DNA of 64,000 nt, from the NCBI RefSeq assembly GCF_047237965.1, contig NZ_JBDFLX010000001.1:2852001-2916000 (forward strand), in the 5' to 3' direction. Source of the DNA: Noviherbaspirillum_A sp047237965 (GTDB taxonomy: Bacteria; Pseudomonadota; Gammaproteobacteria; Burkholderiales; Burkholderiaceae_D). Shown one piece after another: positions 8,336-17,134 of this stretch (position 1 is the first letter of the stretch; each line of letters starts with the position of its first letter). The notes under the pieces are model-generated. The model ran no database searches, had not been told where the DNA came from, and was given only the letters and a program-made list of their open reading frames with translations. Made by a program: the position numbers and the translations under genes.

Positions 8336-9334
8336 TCAGCCCTGCTCCGGCTGCGGGTCGCGCGCCATCAGGCGTGCCACCATCGCATCCGGCGCATCGC
8401 CGTCGAACAGCACGCCGGCCACCGCGCTGGCGATCGGCATCCTTACCCCGTATTGCGCCGCCAGTTCCCGCACCGCCCGGGCGCAGCGCACCCCTTCGGC
8501 CACATGGCCCAGTTCGGCCACGACGACGTCCAGCGGCTTGCCCTGCGCCAGGCCGAGACCGACACGGCGGTTGCGCGACAGGTCGCCGGTGCAGGTGAGG
8601 ATCAGGTCACCCATGCCGGTCAGGCCCATGAAGGTTTCGGGACGGCCGCCGAGCGCCACGCCCAGCCTTGAGATTTCCACCAGCCCGCGGGTGATCAGCG
8701 CGGCGCGCGCATTCAGGCCCAGGCCCAGGCCGTCGACCACGCCGGTGGCGATCGCCAGGATGTTCTTGACCGCGCCGCCGACTTCCACGCCGACCATGTC
8801 GTCGGTGGAATAGACCCGGATGGCGCCGCCGTGCAGCGCCGCCACCACCCGCTCGCAGAGGTCGGCGTCGGCCGAAGCCACCGTCAGCGCGCACGGCAGG
8901 CCTTGCGCCACTTCCTGGGCAAAGGAAGGCCCGGACAGCGCCGCGGCCGGCAGGTCCGCGCCCAGCACGTCGCGCACCACCTGGTGCGGCAGCAGCCGGG
9001 TTTCTTCTTCAAAACCCTTGCACAGCCAGACGATGTTCGGGATGGCGTAAGCCTTGAGCTGGATGGCCAGCGGCCGCAGGCCGGCCACCGAAGTGGCGAC
9101 GACCAGCAGCGCATCGGGCGCGGCCACATGGGCCAGCGCTTCGGGCAGGTCGCTGGAAAGCCGCAGCTGCGGCGGCAGTCCGAAACCGGGAAGATAATCG
9201 TGGTTCTCGCGCGCGGCGGCCATGCGGCCGATGGCTTCCCGGTTGCGTCCCCACAGCAGCACGTCATGGCGGGCAGCCAGCGACAATGCCAGCGCGGTGC
9301 CCCAGGCGCCAGCGCCCAATACCGTGATCTTCAC
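8336..9334 (-). CDS. gpsA: Glycerol-3-phosphate dehydrogenase [NAD(P)+]
   Basis: A 332-residue enzyme reducing dihydroxyacetone phosphate to sn-glycerol 3-phosphate for phospholipid synthesis in the cytoplasm. The Rossmann motif GAGAWG lies at residues 7-12; the catalytic-Lys region EVGGAVKNILAIATGVVDG and the substrate loop TGMGDLILTCTGDLSRNRRVG are intact. Length is normal. It is the last gene of a rhodanese-grxC-secB-SH3-gpsA string on the minus strand, starting 6 nt after the SH3 gene stop. Confidence 0.96.
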   Translation of the reverse strand: MKITVLGAGAWGTALALSLAARHDVLLWGRNREAIGRMAAARENHDYLPGFGLPPQLRLSSDLPEALAHVAAPDALLVVATSVAGLRPLAIQLKAYAIPNIVWLCKGFEEETRLLPHQVVRDVLGADLPAAALSGPSFAQEVAQGLPCALTVASADADLCERVVAALHGGAIRVYSTDDMVGVEVGGAVKNILAIATGVVDGLGLGLNARAALITRGLVEISRLGVALGGRPETFMGLTGMGDLILTCTGDLSRNRRVGLGLAQGKPLDVVVAELGHVAEGVRCARAVRELAAQYGVRMPIASAVAGVLFDGDAPDAMVARLMARDPQPEQG

Positions 9335-9340
9335 GCTGAC

Positions 9341-9796
9341 TCAGTCGCCCCAGATGTCGGCGGCGCGGATATAGCCGCCCTGGCCGTCACGATGGCGCAC
9401 CTTGACCCAGCCCGATGAAATCGGCTCGGCCAGTTCCAGCAGCACGCCCTTGTCGGCGGTGAATACCACGGCGCCGGCCTCATCGGCGCTGGCGCGCACC
9501 TTGGCGCCGGCCGCGCTGACGACCACATGGCGCCGGCTGTCCAGCGCCTTGGCCTCGATCCAGGACAGGTCGCCGGCGACATCGCGCACCTTGGTCCATT
9601 CGCCATAGCTCAGCACCACTTCCACCGGCATGCCGCGCGGCGCGACGAACATCTTGCGGCCGCGTTCGGACGGCGCGTCGTACAGGATGGCGGGCGCGGC
9701 GCCCACCGACTTGAACTCGGCAGCGCGCGCCGCCGGCGCCGCCAGCGTGGCGGCCAGGGCGGCCAGGGCCGCGGCGCAGGCTATACGGCGATTCAT
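9341..9796 (-). CDS. Exported SH3-domain protein
   Basis: About 151 residues from ATG 9796. A signal peptide ending ARA-AEFKS (about residue 26) is followed by two bacterial SH3-like segments: APAILYDAPSERGRKMF with GMPVEVVLSYGEWTKVRD, and GAKVRASADEAG with WVKVRHRDGQGGYI. Proteins of this type are periplasmic or envelope-associated and often bind peptidoglycan or partner proteins, but no enzymatic domain is present. The open frame reads further upstream into secB; the chosen start follows the secB stop by 8 nt and creates a proper signal peptide. Confidence 0.8.
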   Translation of the reverse strand: MNRRIACAAALAALAATLAAPAARAAEFKSVGAAPAILYDAPSERGRKMFVAPRGMPVEVVLSYGEWTKVRDVAGDLSWIEAKALDSRRHVVVSAAGAKVRASADEAGAVVFTADKGVLLELAEPISSGWVKVRHRDGQGGYIRAADIWGD

Positions 9797-9804
9797 TGCA
9801 GTGC

Positions 9805-10305
9805 TCAGTGCTTGGCCTGCGAACCGTCCGGCATCACGATGCCGGCGCCGCCCGCCTGCTGACCCTGCTGCTCGGCCAGCGCCTGCAGGCGCTGCTGGTA
9901 GAACAGCTCGAAATTGATTTCCGACAGGTGCACCGGCGGGAAGCCGGCGCGGGTGATCAGGTCGGCGATGTTGGCGCGCAGGTACGGGTACACGATGTTC
10001 GGGCAACCGATGCCCAGGAGCGGGTCGAGCTGCTCGGCCGGGATGTTGCGGGCCTCGAAGATGCCGGCCTGCTTGCATTCGACCAGGAAGGCAACCTTGT
10101 CCTTGATCTTGGCGGTCACGGTGATGGTGACGGTGGATTCGAAGATGCCATCGGCCAGCGGCTCGGCGCCGACATCGACCGCCACTTCCATGTTGGGCGC
10201 TTCCTGCTCGAGGAAGATGGTCGGGGAATTCGGCTGCTCGAGCGAGACATCCTTCAGGTAGACGCGCTGGATCTGGAATACGGGTTGCAGGTTTTCGTCG
10301 GACAT
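9805..10305 (-). CDS. secB: Protein-export chaperone SecB
   Basis: A 166-residue tetrameric cytosolic chaperone that holds preproteins unfolded and delivers them to SecA. It carries the family core VFQIQRVYLKDVSLEQPNSP and the CPNIVYPYLRANIADL and PVHLSEINFELFYQQRL blocks; the C-terminal tail is slightly extended and Gln/Gly-rich. It sits between grxC and the SH3/gpsA pair on the minus strand, a neighbourhood seen in many beta- and gammaproteobacteria. Confidence 0.96.
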   Translation of the reverse strand: MSDENLQPVFQIQRVYLKDVSLEQPNSPTIFLEQEAPNMEVAVDVGAEPLADGIFESTVTITVTAKIKDKVAFLVECKQAGIFEARNIPAEQLDPLLGIGCPNIVYPYLRANIADLITRAGFPPVHLSEINFELFYQQRLQALAEQQGQQAGGAGIVMPDGSQAKH

Positions 10306-10335
10306 GGACTTCTTTCTGTGTATGAAGGTGGTTGC

Positions 10336-10599
10336 TTATTCGCCGCGCAGGAGCGGTTCGAGCTTGCCGGCGCGGTCGAGCGCGGACAGGTCGTCGAAGC
10401 CGCCGACATGGGTGTCGCCGATGTAGATCTGCGGCACGGTGCGGCGGCCGGTTTTCTGCATCATGTGGTTACGTTGTTCGGGATCGAGGTCGATGCGGAC
10501 CTTTTCGATCTCGTCGACGCCCTTGGCTTTCAGGAGGCGTTCCGCCATCACGCAATAAGGGCAGACGCCGGTGCTGTACATGAGAACATGCGCGGTCAT
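10336..10599 (-). CDS. grxC: Glutaredoxin 3
   Basis: An 87-residue dithiol glutaredoxin. The redox motif CPYC is at residues 13-16, and the TVPQIYIG cis-Pro loop and GGFDDLSALD glutathione-site segment are intact. It reduces protein and mixed disulfides with glutathione in the cytoplasm. It lies between the rhodanese gene (15 nt) and secB (30 nt), most likely in one transcript. Confidence 0.95.
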   Translation of the reverse strand: MTAHVLMYSTGVCPYCVMAERLLKAKGVDEIEKVRIDLDPEQRNHMMQKTGRRTVPQIYIGDTHVGGFDDLSALDRAGKLEPLLRGE

Positions 10600-10614
10600 G
10601 ATGTTGTTCCTTGA

Positions 10615-11016
10615 TTATTTCGCGGTCGGCAGGCCCTGTGCCCGCCACGCGGCCAGGCCGCCATCGAGACTGTAGACTTCGGAAAAGCCGGCGCTCTTCA
10701 ACTGGCTGGCCGCGCGGGCCGACTGCGCACCGGAGGAGCATACAACGATTACGGATTTCGATTTGAACTTGTCCAGTTCGCTGATGCGCGCCTTCAGGTC
10801 CTTCAGCGGGATGTGGCGGGCGTCGCGGATATGGCCGGCGGCGAATTCATCCTGGTCGCGGATGTCCAGGATCACGCCCTTGCCCTGGTTCAGCATTTGA
10901 GTGGCCTGCAGCAGGGAGAGACGCGCGCCGCCGCGCTGCAGGGTGGGCAGAAAGAGCGCGCCGCCGGATAACAGGGCCAGTGCGATCAGCCAGATATTGT
11001 CAATGAAGAATTTCAC
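10615..11016 (-). CDS. Membrane-anchored rhodanese-like protein
   Basis: A 133-residue protein with one N-terminal transmembrane segment (residues 4-25) and a single rhodanese domain. The active-site loop VVCSSGAQSARAA contains the catalytic Cys at residue 93. Similar genes precede grxC-secB in other proteobacteria (YibN-type). A sulfur-transfer or thiol role at the membrane is likely, but the physiological acceptor is unknown. Confidence 0.88.
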   Translation of the reverse strand: MKFFIDNIWLIALALLSGGALFLPTLQRGGARLSLLQATQMLNQGKGVILDIRDQDEFAAGHIRDARHIPLKDLKARISELDKFKSKSVIVVCSSGAQSARAASQLKSAGFSEVYSLDGGLAAWRAQGLPTAK

Positions 11017-11088
11017 AAGCTTGCCGTCAGTAGGTGGAATCGGGAGGAAACCGGTTGGATTGGGATGGAACAGCCAAAAGAGCGCGAC

Positions 11089-11119
11089 ATTATAAAATAG
11101 AAGTCGGTTTACAATTCAA
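11089..11119 (-). promoter_or_regulatory. Candidate promoter for rhodanese-grxC-secB-gpsA
   Basis: On the minus strand a perfect TATAAT (11089-11094) is preceded at a long 19-nt spacing by TTGAAT (11114-11119), about 70-75 nt before the rhodanese ATG. The same A/T patch reads TATAAA on the plus strand and might also serve gpmA. Confidence 0.4.
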
Positions 11120-11173
11120 AACCTGCATTTGTCCGCATTTGCCCCCCATTTCCCCATAGACCATAGAAGCCCC

Positions 11174-11920
11174 ATGTACAAAATCGTATTGATGCGCCAC
11201 GGCGAATCCACCTGGAATCTGGAAAACCGCTTCACCGGCTGGACCGATGTCGACCTGACCGAGAAAGGCATGGCCGAAGCGCGCCACGCCGGCAAGCTGC
11301 TGAAGGAGGCCGGCCTGTCCTTCGACGTCGCCTACACCTCGGTTCTCAAGCGCGCCATCCGCACCCTGTGGATCACGCTCGACGAAATGGACCTGATGTG
11401 GCTGCCGGTGAAGAACGACTGGCGCCTGAACGAGCGCCACTATGGCGCGCTGCAGGGGCTGGACAAGGCCGAGACCGCCGCCAAGTACGGCGACCAGCAG
11501 GTGCTGGTATGGCGCCGCAGCTACGACACGCCGCCCAATCCGCTCGACGCCAGCGATCCGCGCGCTTCCTACAACGACCCGCGCTACGCCGGCCTGCAGC
11601 GCGACCAGATCCCGCTGACCGAATGCCTGAAGGACACCGTGGCGCGCGTGATGCCGGCCTGGGACGAGGAAATCGCGCCGGCCATCAAGGCCGGCAAGCG
11701 CATCATCATCTCGGCCCACGGCAACAGCCTGCGCGCGCTGATCAAGATGCTCGACGGCATCAGCGACGCCGACATCGTCGGCCTGAACGTGCCGAACGGC
11801 CAGCCGCTGGTGTATGAACTCGATGCCGACCTGAAACCGATCCGCAGCTACTACCTCGGCGACGCCGACGCGATTGCCGCGGCGATGCAGGCGGTCGCCA
11901 GCCAGGGCAAGGCCAAGTAA
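11174..11920 (+). CDS. gpmA: 2,3-bisphosphoglycerate-dependent phosphoglycerate mutase
   Basis: A 248-residue glycolytic enzyme interconverting 3- and 2-phosphoglycerate. The phosphohistidine motif RHGE is at residues 8-11 (His9), the catalytic Glu is in NERHYG (Glu87) and the second His in SAHGNSLRAL (His182). The start at ATG 11174 matches the conserved N-terminus MYKIVLMRHGES; an ATG 15 codons upstream adds a non-conserved leader. It heads a plus-strand run gpmA-envC-ctpA. Confidence 0.96.
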   Translation: MYKIVLMRHGESTWNLENRFTGWTDVDLTEKGMAEARHAGKLLKEAGLSFDVAYTSVLKRAIRTLWITLDEMDLMWLPVKNDWRLNERHYGALQGLDKAETAAKYGDQQVLVWRRSYDTPPNPLDASDPRASYNDPRYAGLQRDQIPLTECLKDTVARVMPAWDEEIAPAIKAGKRIIISAHGNSLRALIKMLDGISDADIVGLNVPNGQPLVYELDADLKPIRSYYLGDADAIAAAMQAVASQGKAK

Positions 11921-11938
11921 TCCTTCCCGAGACAATAA

Positions 11939-13366
11939 GTGACTGTTCAACGATGGCGCGGCGCCGCGCTGGGCCTGGCGCTGCTGTTGGCGGCCGGCCC
12001 GGGCGGCGCCGCCAAGCTGACCGAGCGCACCCGGCAGAAACAGGCCGCCGAGGCCGAACGCGCCGTGCTGCAGCAGAAGCTGACGGCCTTGAAGCGCGAC
12101 ATCACCCGCACCGAGAGCGCCAAGGAGGACGCGGCCGATGCGCTGTCCGAATCCGAAGCGGCGATCTCCGACGCCAACCGCGCGCTGTACGACCTCGCCC
12201 GCGAGCAGAAGGACACGGCCGCCCGCATCGCCCGCCTGCAGAAGGAACTGGCGCAGCTGACGAAGGAGGTCGACGCCCAGAAGGCGCGGCTGTCGCGGCT
12301 CCTGCGCCAGCAGCACATGGCCGGCGGCGAGGACCGCATCAAGCTGCTGCTGTCGGGCGACAATCCGAACCGCATCAACCGCGACCTGCAATACCTGGGC
12401 TATGTGTCGCAGGCACAGGCCAGGCTGATCGAATCGCTGCGCGCCGACGTGGCTGCGGTGGAAAAGAACAAGGCCGACACCCAAGACGCCAAGGACGAGC
12501 TGGATGAAATCGCGCTCGAGCAGCGCGACCAGAAAGCCCTGCTGGAGCGGGAAAAGGCCAAGCGCGCCACGCTGGTGGCGCAGCTGTCGAACAAGCTGGG
12601 CGAGCAGCGCAAGGAAGTCGGCAACATCCAGCGCGACGAGCAGCGCCTGGGCGGCCTGGTCGACAAGCTGGCCAGGATGATCGAGGAACAGCGGCGCGCT
12701 GAAATCGCCGCCGAAAAACGGCGCCAGCAGCAGCTGGCGGCCGCCGCCGCCGAACGCGCACGCCAGGAAAAGCTGCGCGAGCAGCAAGCGGCCGCAAAGC
12801 GGCAGCGGGAACAGCAGGCGCACAATGCGGGGAAGGGCAAACCGCTGCCGGCGAATAATCCGGATGCGATCGACGCCGACGAGAACCCCAACCTGGCTGC
12901 CAACAAGCGGGAACGGGAGCGGGCACTGCCGCCGCCGCCACCGGCGCCGCCGGCCGGCATCTTCCCGGCCTCCTTCCCGGCGCTGCGCGGCCAGATGGCG
13001 ATGCCTGTGCATGGCGAGATCGCGGCCCGTTTCGGCGGCGGCCGCGGCGACGGCCCGAGCTGGAAGGGGCTGTTCATCAAGGCCGCCGAAGGCGCCGAGG
13101 TCAAGGTAGTGGCCGGCGGCCGGGTGGTATTCGCCGAATGGCTGCGCGGTTTCGGCAACCTGATCATCGTCGATCACGGCGGCCAGTACATGAGCATCTA
13201 TGGCAATAACCAGTCGCTTCTGAAGCGGCCGGGCGATGCGGTCAGGGCCGGCGAGGTCATTGCCAGTGCAGGCAATAGCGGCGGCAACGAACAATCGGGT
13301 TTATACTTTGAAATGCGGCATCAGGGCCGCGCCTTCGATCCTCTCGGTTGGGTAACTTCCAGGTGA
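11939..13366 (+). CDS. envC: EnvC-like murein hydrolase activator (degenerate M23)
   Basis: A 475-residue protein with a signal peptide (cleavage near residue 24), a long coiled coil (about 28-250), an Arg/Gln-rich linker and a C-terminal LytM/M23 domain (about 350-475). The M23 domain lacks the zinc ligands: the usual HxGxD is WKGLFI and the HxH is replaced in the FEMRHQGR strand. This is the known state of EnvC, which activates amidases instead of cutting peptidoglycan. The start is GTG at 11939, 18 nt after gpmA. ctpA follows after 3 nt, so the two are almost certainly co-translated; an envC-ctpA pair is common in this group. Confidence 0.9.
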   Translation: MTVQRWRGAALGLALLLAAGPGGAAKLTERTRQKQAAEAERAVLQQKLTALKRDITRTESAKEDAADALSESEAAISDANRALYDLAREQKDTAARIARLQKELAQLTKEVDAQKARLSRLLRQQHMAGGEDRIKLLLSGDNPNRINRDLQYLGYVSQAQARLIESLRADVAAVEKNKADTQDAKDELDEIALEQRDQKALLEREKAKRATLVAQLSNKLGEQRKEVGNIQRDEQRLGGLVDKLARMIEEQRRAEIAAEKRRQQQLAAAAAERARQEKLREQQAAAKRQREQQAHNAGKGKPLPANNPDAIDADENPNLAANKRERERALPPPPPAPPAGIFPASFPALRGQMAMPVHGEIAARFGGGRGDGPSWKGLFIKAAEGAEVKVVAGGRVVFAEWLRGFGNLIIVDHGGQYMSIYGNNQSLLKRPGDAVRAGEVIASAGNSGGNEQSGLYFEMRHQGRAFDPLGWVTSR

Positions 13367-13369
13367 CAC

Positions 13370-14833
13370 ATGAGCAGCAAATTCAAGAACTTCGGTCTTA
13401 TTGGTCTGGGCATGCTTGCCGGCGTCGTCGGCTCGATGCAATTCGACGCGCTGGCGCAGAAGAATGCCGGCGCCCCGCTGCCGGTCGATGAACTGCGCCA
13501 GCTGGCCGACGTGTTCGGCCTGATCAAGTCCGATTATGTCGAGAATGTCGAAGACAAGAAGCTTTTGACCGAGGCCATTTCCGGCATGGTGGCGTCGCTC
13601 GACCCGCATTCGGCCTATCTGGACAAGAAAGCCTTCAAGGAACTGCGCGAAGGCACCCAGGGCAAGTTCGTCGGCCTCGGCATCGAGGTCGGCATGGAAG
13701 ACGGCTATGTGAAGGTCATCTCGCCGATCGAGGATTCGCCCGCCTACAAGGCCGGACTGAAAGCCGGCGACCTGATCACCCGGCTTGACAGCACGCCGGT
13801 CAAGGGCATGACGCTGGACGAGGCCGTCAAGCGCATGCGCGGCGAGCCCAACACCAAGATCACGCTGACGGTGGCGCGCAAGGAAGAAGACAAGCCGGTG
13901 CTGATCACCATCGTGCGCCAGGAAATCCGGGTGCAGAGCGTCAAGTCCAAGCTGATCGAACCCGGTTACGCCTGGGTGCGGGTATCGCAGTTCCAGGAAC
14001 CGACGGTGGAGGACATGGCCAAGAAGATCAGCGCCCTGTACGCCCAGGACCCGAACATCAAGGGCCTGGTGCTGGACCTGCGCAACGATCCGGGCGGCGT
14101 GCTGCCGGGCGCGATCGGCGTCTCCGCCGCCTTCCTGCCCAAGGACGTGGCGATCGTCTCGACCAATGGCCAGCTGCCGGACTCCAAGGCCACCTTCTAT
14201 GCCCGGCGCGAGTTCTACGGCACCCGCTCGCTGAGCGATCCGCTGTCGAAACTGCCGGATGCGGTGAAGAACGTGAAGATGGTGGTGCTGGTCAACTCCG
14301 GTTCGGCATCGGCGTCCGAGATCGTGGCCGGCGCACTGCAGGACTACAAGCGCGCCACCATCATGGGCAGCCAGACCTTTGGCAAGGGCTCGGTGCAGAC
14401 CATCCGCCAGCTCTCCGCCGACACCGCGGTCAAGCTCACCACCGCCCGCTACTACACCCCCAACGGCCGCTCGATCCAGGCCCGCGGCATCGTGCCCGAC
14501 CTGATGGTCGACGAAACCCCGGAAGGCGATGGCTTAAACAGCCTGCGCCTGCGCGAAGCCGACCTGACCAAGCATCTGCTGAACGACAAGGACAAGGAAG
14601 CCGAGGTGCGCAACAAGGTCGATGAGCTGGAGGAGGAACAGCGCCTGGCAGCGCTGGACAAGAAGCGCAAGCCGCTGGAGTTCGGCAGCAAGGACGACTT
14701 CCAGCTGGCGCAGGCGCTCAACCACCTGAAGGGCCTGCCGGTGCAGGTCGCCAAGGCAAAGGTCGTGGAGAACAAGAAGGAACCCAGCATCAACGACCCG
14801 GACGAGCCGAAGAAGAACGACGGCAAGAAGTAA
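13370..14833 (+). CDS. ctpA: Carboxy-terminal processing protease (S41)
   Basis: A 487-residue periplasmic or membrane-anchored serine protease. An N-terminal hydrophobic segment (about 8-30) is followed by a PDZ domain (about 95-175) and the S41 core. The catalytic dyad is visible as Ser314 in GSASASEIV and Lys339 in TFGKGSVQT, spaced 25 residues as in Prc-type proteases. The C-terminal 100 residues are charged and Lys-rich. The family trims C-termini and regulates murein hydrolases, which fits its pairing with EnvC. Confidence 0.94.
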   Translation: MSSKFKNFGLIGLGMLAGVVGSMQFDALAQKNAGAPLPVDELRQLADVFGLIKSDYVENVEDKKLLTEAISGMVASLDPHSAYLDKKAFKELREGTQGKFVGLGIEVGMEDGYVKVISPIEDSPAYKAGLKAGDLITRLDSTPVKGMTLDEAVKRMRGEPNTKITLTVARKEEDKPVLITIVRQEIRVQSVKSKLIEPGYAWVRVSQFQEPTVEDMAKKISALYAQDPNIKGLVLDLRNDPGGVLPGAIGVSAAFLPKDVAIVSTNGQLPDSKATFYARREFYGTRSLSDPLSKLPDAVKNVKMVVLVNSGSASASEIVAGALQDYKRATIMGSQTFGKGSVQTIRQLSADTAVKLTTARYYTPNGRSIQARGIVPDLMVDETPEGDGLNSLRLREADLTKHLLNDKDKEAEVRNKVDELEEEQRLAALDKKRKPLEFGSKDDFQLAQALNHLKGLPVQVAKAKVVENKKEPSINDPDEPKKNDGKK

Positions 14834-14852
14834 TCTCCGCAGCAATCCCACA

Positions 14853-14879
14853 GGCCGCAGCGATGCGGCCTTGTTTTTT
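14853..14879 (+). terminator. Rho-independent terminator after ctpA
   Basis: A perfect 7-bp stem GGCCGCA/TGCGGCC around a GCGA loop is followed by TTGTTTTTT, 20 nt downstream of the ctpA stop. It closes the gpmA-envC-ctpA unit just before the MoeB-like gene. Confidence 0.9.
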
Positions 14880-14895
14880 CAGGCCTGCCCCATCC

Positions 14896-15663
14896 ATGAA
14901 CGACCAACAACTGCTGCGCTATTCCCGCCATATCCTGCTCGACCCGATCGGCATCGAGGGCCAGGAAAAACTGCTGGCCGGGCACGCGCTGGTGATCGGC
15001 GCCGGCGGGCTGGGCTCGCCCGCCGCTTTCTATCTCGCCTCGGCCGGCGTCGGCCGCATCACGCTGGTCGACAACGACACGGTGGACCTGACCAATCTGC
15101 AGCGGCAGATTTTGCATACCACCGACCGGGTTGGCCAGCCGAAGGCGCAGTCCGGCAGGCTGACCCTGGCGGGCATCAATCCCGAAGTGGAAGTGCTTGC
15201 CCTGACCGAGCGGCTGGAAGGCGAGCGCCTGCGCGCGCTGACGGCCGAAGCCGACGTGGTGCTGGACTGCAGCGACAATTTCGCCACCCGCCATGCGGTC
15301 AATGCCGCCTGTGTCGCGGCCGGCGTGCCGCTGGTGTCGGGTGCGGCGATCCGCTTCGACGGCCAGATCTCGGTCTTCGACAGCAGCCGCCCGGACGCGC
15401 CCTGCTATGCCTGCCTGTTCCCGCCCGACCAGGAATTCGAGGAAGTCCAGTGCGCCACCATGGGCGTGTTCGCGCCGCTGGTGGGCATCATCGGCACCAT
15501 GCAGGCCGCCGAGGCGCTGAAGCTCCTGGCCGGCCTGGGCGAGCCCCTGGCCGGTCGCCTGCTGCTGCTCGACGCGATGGCCATGGAATGGACCAGCATA
15601 CGGATATCACGCAATCCGGCCTGCCCGGTGTGCGGCGAACGTCATTCCTGCGCCCCCGCATAG
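14896..15663 (+). CDS. moeB: MoeB/ThiF/HesA-family adenylyltransferase
   Basis: A 255-residue E1-like enzyme that adenylates the C-terminus of a small sulfur-carrier protein (MoaD or ThiS). The nucleotide motif GAGGLG is at residues 35-40, with the DNDTVDLTNLQRQ and DCSDNFATRHAVN blocks; zinc-binding pairs CYAC and CPVC are present. The start at ATG 14896 is chosen because the upstream extension lies within the terminator and is not conserved. No moaD or thiS lies nearby, so the substrate (molybdopterin or thiamine) cannot be fixed; the symbol is tentative. Downstream 15664-15858 is non-coding. Confidence 0.85.
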   Translation: MNDQQLLRYSRHILLDPIGIEGQEKLLAGHALVIGAGGLGSPAAFYLASAGVGRITLVDNDTVDLTNLQRQILHTTDRVGQPKAQSGRLTLAGINPEVEVLALTERLEGERLRALTAEADVVLDCSDNFATRHAVNAACVAAGVPLVSGAAIRFDGQISVFDSSRPDAPCYACLFPPDQEFEEVQCATMGVFAPLVGIIGTMQAAEALKLLAGLGEPLAGRLLLLDAMAMEWTSIRISRNPACPVCGERHSCAPA

Positions 15664-15771
15664 AATCAGACCCATCAAATACTGCAAGAATTTAACGCGC
15701 CGCCCTATTGCGCGAACTAAAGGAATGTCCATTTTTACAATAACGTTCCTCTGAAACCTTGCTGCATCTTT

Positions 15772-15777
15772 TATAAT
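15772..15777 (+). promoter_or_regulatory. Candidate -10 box for the stressosome operon
   Basis: A perfect TATAAT sits about 80 nt before the RsbR start in an A/T-rich gap; the sequence 16-18 nt upstream is a poor -35, which could mean activator dependence or an alternative sigma factor. Confidence 0.35.
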
Positions 15778-15858
15778 GCCCATGACTATTGCCTTATGGC
15801 ATGCATGTCATGCCTCCCTCCCTGGCCTCAATGGCACATGCACTTACAAGGAACCGCT

Positions 15859-16716
15859 ATGCGAAATGAAACCAGCCGTCTGGGCGACATCATCATTGAA
15901 CACCAGGAAAAACTGCTGGAAGGCTGGCTGGCTTCACTGATTTCCCGCATCGGCCGCCGCGATGCGCATGCCGAAACCGAACTTCGCCAGCAGGCCAGCC
16001 GCTTCCTCAGCCTGGTCGGCACGACGCTGAGGAACGCCGGCAGCGCCGACATCGACTCCAGCGCGTGGCAGGAGGCGCGTCAACTGCTGGGCGACATCTC
16101 GGCCAACCGGGTGCGCCAGGGCTACAGCTCGATCGAAACCGCCAACTTCGTGTTTTCGCTGAAGGAGCCGCTGACCTCCTACCTGCAGACCGAAATGTCG
16201 GGCGACCCGGCCACGCTGGTGACTGAAATCATGGCGACCAATTCGCTGTTCGACAAGCTGGGCCTGTTTACTGTCGAGTCGTACCAGAAATCCCGCGAGC
16301 AGGTCATCATGCGCCAGCAGCAGGAGCTGCTGGAACTGTCGACGCCGGTCGTGCAGTTGTGGAAAGACGTGCTGGCGCTGCCGCTGATCGGCACCCTGGA
16401 CAGCGCCCGCACCCAGGTGGTGATGGAAAGCCTGCTGCAAAAAATCGTCGACACCGGCGCCTCGATCGCCATCATCGACATCACCGGCGTGCCGACCGTC
16501 GACACCCTGGTGGCGCAGCACCTGCTGAAAACCGTGGCGGCAGCGCGGCTCATGGGTGCGGACTGCATCATCAGCGGCATCCGCCCGCAAATTGCCCAGA
16601 CCATCGTCCACCTGGGCGTGAACCTGGAAGACGTGATCACCAAGGCCACCCTGGCCGATGCTTTCCTGGTGGCGCTGCAGCGCGCCGGTTCCGTCATTGT
16701 CCAGAAAGACCGCTGA
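15859..16716 (+). CDS. rsbR: RsbR-type stressosome sensor/scaffold (RsbRD_N + STAS)
   Basis: A 285-residue protein. The N-terminal helical domain (about 1-150) resembles the RsbRD-type N-terminus, and a C-terminal STAS domain (about 160-280) is very close to RsbRA. Both threonines phosphorylated in Bacillus RsbR align: Thr179 in IGTLDSAR and Thr216 in TVDTLVA, with the IRPQIAQTIVHLG strand downstream. RsbR forms the stressosome shell with RsbS and senses stress through its N-terminus. The start at ATG 15859 has AAGGA at ideal spacing. First gene of an R-S-T-phosphatase-kinase run, 7 nt before rsbS. Confidence 0.93.
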   Translation: MRNETSRLGDIIIEHQEKLLEGWLASLISRIGRRDAHAETELRQQASRFLSLVGTTLRNAGSADIDSSAWQEARQLLGDISANRVRQGYSSIETANFVFSLKEPLTSYLQTEMSGDPATLVTEIMATNSLFDKLGLFTVESYQKSREQVIMRQQQELLELSTPVVQLWKDVLALPLIGTLDSARTQVVMESLLQKIVDTGASIAIIDITGVPTVDTLVAQHLLKTVAAARLMGADCIISGIRPQIAQTIVHLGVNLEDVITKATLADAFLVALQRAGSVIVQKDR

Positions 16717-16723
16717 GGTTCGC

Positions 16724-17083
16724 ATGGAGCGTATCCCAATATTGAAAATGGGCCAGTTGCTGCTGGTCACCATCCAGGTCGACATGCATGACCGTCTGGC
16801 AATGACGCTGCAGGACGACCTGACCACCCGTATTGTGAAAGATCGTGCCAAGGGCGTGCTGATCGATATCTCCGCGCTCGATCTGGTAGATTCTTTTATC
16901 GGCCGGATGATCAACAACATTGCTGCAATGGCGAAAATTCTGGATGCGGACACGGTACTGGTCGGCATGCAGCCCGCAGTGGCCATCACCCTGGTCGAAC
17001 TGGGCCTGACACTGGAAGGCGTGAAGACCGCCCTGAATGTCGAACGCGGCATGACCATGTTGAAACTGGGCAGTTTTTCATGA
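16724..17083 (+). CDS. rsbS: RsbS-type STAS stressosome scaffold
   Basis: A 119-residue single STAS domain protein beginning MERIPILKMG, as RsbS does. The key phospho-acceptor Ser aligns with Ser57 in LDLVDSFIGRM (Ser59 in Bacillus). In known systems RsbS sequesters the RsbT kinase in the stressosome until phosphorylated. The ATG has GAGG upstream. Residues GMQPAVAITLVELG are nearly those of Bacillus RsbS, so the assignment is firm. Confidence 0.94.
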   Translation: MERIPILKMGQLLLVTIQVDMHDRLAMTLQDDLTTRIVKDRAKGVLIDISALDLVDSFIGRMINNIAAMAKILDADTVLVGMQPAVAITLVELGLTLEGVKTALNVERGMTMLKLGSFS

Positions 17084-17134
17084 GGCTGACTGCATGCCGG
17101 ATTCGGGCCTGCAGCCTGCACGAAAGGTAACGTC

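Noticed and set aside
11090..13294. 734-codon minus-strand open frame over gpmA and envC
   Set aside because: Antisense to two clear genes; composition typical of shadow frames and no motif.
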